From: Haloglomus irregulare
GTDB taxonomy: Archaea > Halobacteriota > Halobacteria > Halobacteriales > Haloarculaceae
Reading direction: 5' to 3'
Length of the DNA: 64,000 nt
NCBI RefSeq assembly: GCF_007421925.1
Contig: NZ_QMDX01000001.1
Span: 642,629-706,628, forward strand
Both the position numbers and the translations under genes were made by a program. The stretch's first letter is position 1. Every line of letters begins with the position of its first letter. Positions 60,239 through 64,000 of the stretch are shown piece by piece. The notes under the pieces were generated by a model. That model saw only the letters and a list, made by a program, of their open reading frames with translations, ran no database searches and was not told the DNA's origin.

Positions 60239-61473
60239 ACGACCCGCGAGCGCGTCCTGGCGGCCGCCGCCGTCGCGGTGGTGGCCGTCACCCTCCTGGC
60301 CGCCGCGCTGGTCCCCGGCGCCGTCGCGAACCACGGTCGGACGAGCCGACGCGACCCGGGCCCGCCCGCGTGGTCGACATGCCCATCGCCGCCGGCGAGG
60401 TGACCGGCGAGCGGGCCACCCTGCAGGTAGCGCCGCAGCTCCGCCACGACGGCAACACCGCCCCGAACGTCTCGGTCCGGTTCCGCGCGGTCGACGCCGA
60501 GTCCGGGCTGGTCGAGACCACCGACCGTGTCCCCGTCGGCGACCTCGAAACCGACGGCGAGCGGGCCGTCCCCGCCAACCTGACCGTCGAACGCGAGGGC
60601 GGCTACCGCATCGAGGCCATCGTCTACAGCGGCGACCGCCGGATGGACACGGTCGAGCGACGGGTCTCCGGGCTCGACGCGCTCACACCCGGGTACGCCC
60701 GGAGCACCGTCCGGTTCACCGACGACGCCGCGCTGCCAGCGCTCTCGGTCGGCGTCGCCGAGGCCCGCGAGAACCGGACCACCCTGGAGGTGTCGCCGTC
60801 GCTGGTCAACCGCGGCGACGAGCCCGCCGAGGGGCTCCGCATCGGGCTCACGCTCTGGCAGGCCGAGTCGAACGTCGTCGCCGTCCGGACGACGGTCGAC
60901 GCCGGCGCCGTCCGGCCCGGTCGGACCGCCTCGGCGGCGACGACCGTCTCGGTGCCCACCGGGTACGACTACTACGTCGACGCCGTGCTCTACCGTGACG
61001 GCGTCGTCATCGATACCGCCCGCGGCGCGGTGAACCTGGACCCCAGCGAGACGGTCTCGGTCGACGAGATCCGCCGGGAGGTCGCGTTCGAGGCCGGCGA
61101 CGTCGAAGGCGGCGAGGGCGCCGGCGACCGGGCGAGGGAGTCACGGGCAACGGCGTCGGGCGGCCAACCCGGCTTCGGGGCTGGGGTCGCGCTGGTCGCC
61201 CTCCTCGGCGCCGGATCCGTCGACTCGGCGACTGAACAGTCGGCCGACGGCGGGACCGAGGACCTCGTCCGGTACGCCCGGTACGCGCTGCTGGCTGGCT
61301 TGGCCCTGCTGGCGCTGTTGGCGACCGTCCGGTTCTACTTCGCCGTCTCGACCACCATCGACCGCTGGGTGGCCCGGGAGTACCGGTGGCTGTTCCAGGC
61401 CGCGCTCAATCTCGTCGTGCTGCTGGTCGCGGCCATCGGCATCTCCTGGGAGGTGCGGAAGATGGCCGGCTGA
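60239..61473 (+). pseudogene. Secreted membrane-anchored protein (DUF7490-like), frameshifted
   Basis: The signal peptide reads RERVLAAAAVAVVAVTLLAA in one frame. From about 60340 the mature protein continues in the next (DEPTRPGPARVVDMPIAAGE), one missing base apart. Where the start is expected (TATA-like cttat near 60209, then leaderless) there is ACG, not ATG. The body has two similar beta-rich CARDB-like repeats (each begins ARVVD / RSTVRF and has TLQVAPQL / TLEVSPSL). A PGF-CTERM-like PGFGAGVALVALLGA comes near the end, followed by two further hydrophobic segments. Confidence 0.65.
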
Positions 61474-61561
61474 TCGGTACCGGAACGCGCCTGCCAGCGC
61501 GAGCCCCGTGTCGAGCGTCGTAGCCGTGGCTCGCACATCGGGGCCCGGCGCGAGTCGAGGC

Positions 61562-61771
61562 TTACTCCTCGACGTTCTCCACGCGGATCGTGACGGTCCC
61601 GTCGAGCCCCCAGGTGGCCGTCTTCCCCGGCCGGTCGAACCGCGAGGGGACGTCGACCCACGCGTCCTCGAAGGTGTAGCGCAGTTCGTCGCCCGGGGTC
61701 AGGCGGGCGGAGAGTTCGCGAAGGCGGGCCGGCGGCTCCGGCGGGGCGTCGTCCGTGTCATCCGATGGCAT
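61562..61771 (-). CDS. Conserved haloarchaeal hypothetical protein
   Basis: A 69-aa protein: PPARLRELSARLTPGDELRY, FEDAWVDVPSRFDRPGKTAT, WGLDGTVTIRVENVEE. A compact beta-rich domain. I chose the ATG giving MPSDDTDDAP. Confidence 0.65.
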   Translation of the reverse strand: MPSDDTDDAPPEPPARLRELSARLTPGDELRYTFEDAWVDVPSRFDRPGKTATWGLDGTVTIRVENVEE

Positions 61772-61846
61772 GTACGAGTGTAGGGGTCGGCGCGGCATAG
61801 TTCACCCGTCTCGATAGCCGGGCGACGGCCGGGCGACCCGGGGCAC

Positions 61847-62755
61847 TCACCCGCTCGGCGACACGGCTCCGCTCCGAACGCGGCGGACGGCCTCCTCCTT
61901 GCCGCCGGCCTCGATCATCACGTCCGAGCGGTCCCGCAGCCAGCCCGGGACCGCGGCGACGTGGTCGGCGTGGGCCTGGGGTTTCGCGTCGGCACCGTGG
62001 AGGCACCCGGGTTCGGAGTAGTGCGTGGCCGGTCGCACGTCGCCCCACGTCGACGCCGCCCGCTCGAACCCCTCGCGGTAGGTCAGGCCGCGGTCGGTGA
62101 ACGAGTGGTGGTGGTAGTCGAACAGGACCGACACGTCGACCCCGGCGAGCGCGTCGACCAGCTCGGGCACGCTCCAGAGACTCTCCTTGTCGTCGTTCTC
62201 GACGGTCAGCCGGGCCCGGGCGCCCGGCGAGAGCGCGGCGATCGACTCGCGGAACCGCTCGGCGGTCGCCGCCTTGTCGCCGTACGTGGCGCCGATGTGG
62301 ACGTTGATACCGTAGTACGGCGACCGGTCGAGTCCCATCAGGTCGAGCCAGTCGGCGTGGTAGTCGACGGCGGCGATGGAGTTCGCCCGGGTGTCGGCGC
62401 TGTCGCTCCCGAGCCGACACCAGTAGTTCGGGTGGAACGTCAGCCGCATCCCGTTGGCCTCGATGAACTCGCCACAGCGCCGGGCGGCCGTCCGGATGGC
62501 CTCGTAGTCCGGGAGGTCCCGGAGGTCGAACTGCGAGTTCCAGGGGACCAGGGTCGAGGTACAGCGGTAGAAGCCGATATCGTTGGCGTCGTTCCACTCC
62601 AGGGTGGTCCGCAGGTCCCGCATGTTCTGCAGCGCGAGTTCCGAGGCGTACGGCAGGCCGCGGTCATCGAACGTGGCCTGCTGCATGTCACGGTTGCAGC
62701 GGACCGGCGGGTCGCGGTCGCGGAGGGTGTGGTTCATACACGCGTAGCCGAGCAT
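61847..62755 (-). CDS. uvsE: UV damage endonuclease
   Basis: A 302-aa UvdE/UvsE enzyme, which nicks DNA 5' of UV photoproducts. Family features: MLGYACMNHTLRDRDP at the start, FYRCTSTLVPWNSQFDL, LTFHPNYWCRLGS, INVHIGATYGDK, ARLTVENDDKESLWSVPELV, VLFDYHHHSF, and HYSEPGCLHGADAKPQAHAD. The His/Glu/Asp residues of the TIM-barrel metal site are all present. Confidence 0.92.
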   Translation of the reverse strand: MLGYACMNHTLRDRDPPVRCNRDMQQATFDDRGLPYASELALQNMRDLRTTLEWNDANDIGFYRCTSTLVPWNSQFDLRDLPDYEAIRTAARRCGEFIEANGMRLTFHPNYWCRLGSDSADTRANSIAAVDYHADWLDLMGLDRSPYYGINVHIGATYGDKAATAERFRESIAALSPGARARLTVENDDKESLWSVPELVDALAGVDVSVLFDYHHHSFTDRGLTYREGFERAASTWGDVRPATHYSEPGCLHGADAKPQAHADHVAAVPGWLRDRSDVMIEAGGKEEAVRRVRSGAVSPSG

Positions 62756-62858
62756 CGGGTGCTCGCGATTGGCGCCGGCGGTCCATAACGTCGGCGTTGC
62801 GTGTCACGGGTCGGCCGGCAGTCACGCGGTTGAAGCCGCCACCGACCCGGTGTCAGCC

Positions 62859-63280
62859 ATGTCCGTCGTGCGTGAGCGACTGGTGCGGGCGCTCGTCGCG
62901 AGCTCGTCCTGTCCCATGAGTCGGGCCACGCTGCCCTCGCATGGGTCTGCCGACTGGACCCCGAGGTGACGGTCCTGCCGTCCTGGCGCGGGGAGACGGT
63001 GCCGCTGGCCCGGTTCAACGCCGACCTCGACCCCGGCACGCCGGTCGTCCTCATCCGGGCCGTGGCACCGCTCGCCCTGGCACTCCTCGCCGCCGGCCTC
63101 GTCGGGACGGGGGTCCCGCGGGGCTCGCCGCTGGTCGTACCGCTGCTGGCGGTCCGCTCGTTCCGGGGGTCGCTCTCCAGCGGCGACCTCGCCATCGCCG
63201 CCAACCCCCGACTCGCCCGGGACCACGGCGAGTTCCTGTGCCGAAACCGCCGCGAACCGACATCGCCACCCTCATCTTGA
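62859..63280 (+). pseudogene. Putative small zinc metallopeptidase, frameshifted
   Basis: ATG 62859 gives MSVVRERLVRALVAS, then the sensible reading moves to another frame: RRELVLSHESGHAALAWVCR, DPEVTVLPSWRGETVPLARF, and a hydrophobic segment (VLIRAVAPLALALLAAGLVG). HESGH is a HExxH-type site. One base near 62895-62905 accounts for the shift. Without it, this would be a ~135-aa membrane-linked peptidase-like protein. Moderate support only. Confidence 0.5.
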
Positions 63281-63715
63281 CGCCGCTGACCGTCTCCTCG
63301 TTGGACTGCTGTTGCTGGCCTGCGACCGCCGTGTCCCCGAGCCCCCGCGGTCCACCCACGGGGGCGGCCACGACGGCAAGACGGCTCCCGGGGGACGCGC
63401 CTGTGGCCGACGTGACCTGGTGTACGTAGAGTGCCACGACCGGCCGAGTGGCCCCCGGTCGGCGACGTGGCCCCCCGAGCGGAAGCCGCTGTGGACGTGC
63501 CGTGCACGGAGGCCATCAGCCTCAGTAGTTGACGGTATCCCGCGGACGGACGGAGTCGGCACGGCCACCCGAGGCGGTTCGACCCACATAGCCCGCCCGC
63601 ACGACACCGGGCCGTCGGTCCCCGCCTACCACGAGGCGAGCGTATATGCCTGCGGACATCGAGGGCCGGAGATAGTCAACGGTGGCCGTGGCGGCCGAGC
63701 AGCACGGTCCCCGGC
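63281..63715. other. Gene-free stretch
   Basis: About 435 bp. Frames here are Arg/Pro/Ser-rich shadows. No RNA gene or repeat is recognised. Confidence 0.4.
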
Positions 63716-64000
63716 TCAGTAGTACCCTCCGCCCGACGAGCCCCCATCCGACGAGTCCGTCGGCGTTGGAGTCGGCGAGGGGGTGGGGGTTGCAGTCGGC
63801 GTCGGGGTCGGCGAGGGGGATGGTGTTGCAGTCGGGGTCGCGGTCGGGGAAGGCGTGGACGTTGCGGTCGGCGTCGGTGAGGCGGTCGGTGTTGCGGTCG
63901 CGGTCGGCGTCGGGGAAGCCGTGGACGTCGGAGTCGGGGTCGGCGAGGCCGCGTCGCCGCCACCGCCCGGGGGCCCGGTACAGCCGGCGACCAGCAGTAC
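63716..64000 (-). CDS. Lipoprotein with (Thr-Pro) repeat region (5' end outside window)
   Basis: The frame enters from the right edge: VLLVAGCTGPPGGGGDAASP shows a lipobox Cys, then ~65 residues of TP/SP/AT repeats (PTPTATPTASPTPTATSTPS) and the end DSSDGGSSGGGYY. The DNA repeat is imperfect with a period near 6-18 bases. This looks like an extended, likely O-glycosylated stalk of a cell-surface lipoprotein. Total length is probably little over 100 residues. Confidence 0.75.
   Translation of the reverse strand, partial: VLLVAGCTGPPGGGGDAASPTPTPTSTASPTPTATATPTASPTPTATSTPSPTATPTATPSPSPTPTPTATPTPSPTPTPTDSSDGGSSGGGYY

Noticed and set aside
63740-63960. Tandem repeat considered as a CRISPR array
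   Set aside because: Period is short (6-18 bases) without unique spacers and translates into a Thr-Pro protein repeat.
1-64000. tRNA, rRNA and riboswitch search by eye
   Set aside because: No T-loop/anticodon-stem pattern or conserved rRNA stretch was noticed; a covariance-model scan would be needed to exclude them.

Overview
The window is from a halophilic archaeon (class Halobacteria). The DNA is GC-rich, the proteins are strongly acidic (Asp/Glu-rich), and promoters are A/T-rich boxes about 25-28 nt upstream of start codons, with little or no leader. Family members typical of haloarchaea are frequent: a HalX-type response regulator, bacterial-type PPK1, HVO_A0114-like regulators, Tat-like lipoproteins and small zinc-finger proteins. 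I read everything by eye and ran no database search, so family names are recognition calls.

Region 1 (1-9.5 kb) looks like part of an integrated conjugative element or plasmid. It holds a Fic protein cut by the window edge, an OB-fold DNA-binding protein, a coupled HTH + TumE-like pair, and a 1185-aa VirB4/HerA-type ATPase with C-terminal zinc-ribbon, winged-helix and nuclease-like parts. Two related non-coding blocks rich in hairpins with three-base loops flank the HTH pair. Region 2 (9.5-31.2 kb) is mostly ordinary chromosome: RNA ligase, carotenoid oxygenase, RNase HI, rhodanese, Fe-S photolyase, a PAS kinase, a MoxR ATPase + HExxH/VWA pair, small zinc proteins, and a coupled GlmU-like/GlmS operon.

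Region 3 (31.2-52.7 kb) is the most unusual part. NDP-sugar enzymes for surface glycans (three epimerase/dehydratases plus a UDP-sulfoquinovose-synthase-like enzyme, a GDP-mannose-type NUDIX, and an AglF-like uridylyltransferase at its right edge) are interleaved with about twelve toxin-antitoxin-like modules. These are two HTH-TumE pairs, two intact and one decayed DUF433-DUF5615 pairs, two VapBC pairs, an AbrB-PIN pair, an MNT-HEPN pair, a TumE/HVO_A0114 relic, an HTH-PIN-like pair and a nucleotidyltransferase pair. The same region has a frameshifted IS630 element, a TnpB remnant and a 126-bp MITE. Counting the modules at 2.7 and 12.4 kb, the window has about fourteen. Region 4 (47-64 kb) returns to chromosome: a kinase/CBS/HalX operon, a phosphatase + PPK1 operon, a J-domain membrane protein, an S66 peptidase, lipoproteins, UvdE and a (Thr-Pro)-rich lipoprotein running off the end.

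The best candidate for an under-described system is the wHTH-coiled-coil + TumE-like pair. It occurs three times, always translationally coupled, with a shared W-x-H-rich core in the second protein. No tRNA, rRNA, CRISPR array or riboswitch was recognised. Several genes carry single-base frameshifts, which could be real decay or base-calling errors.
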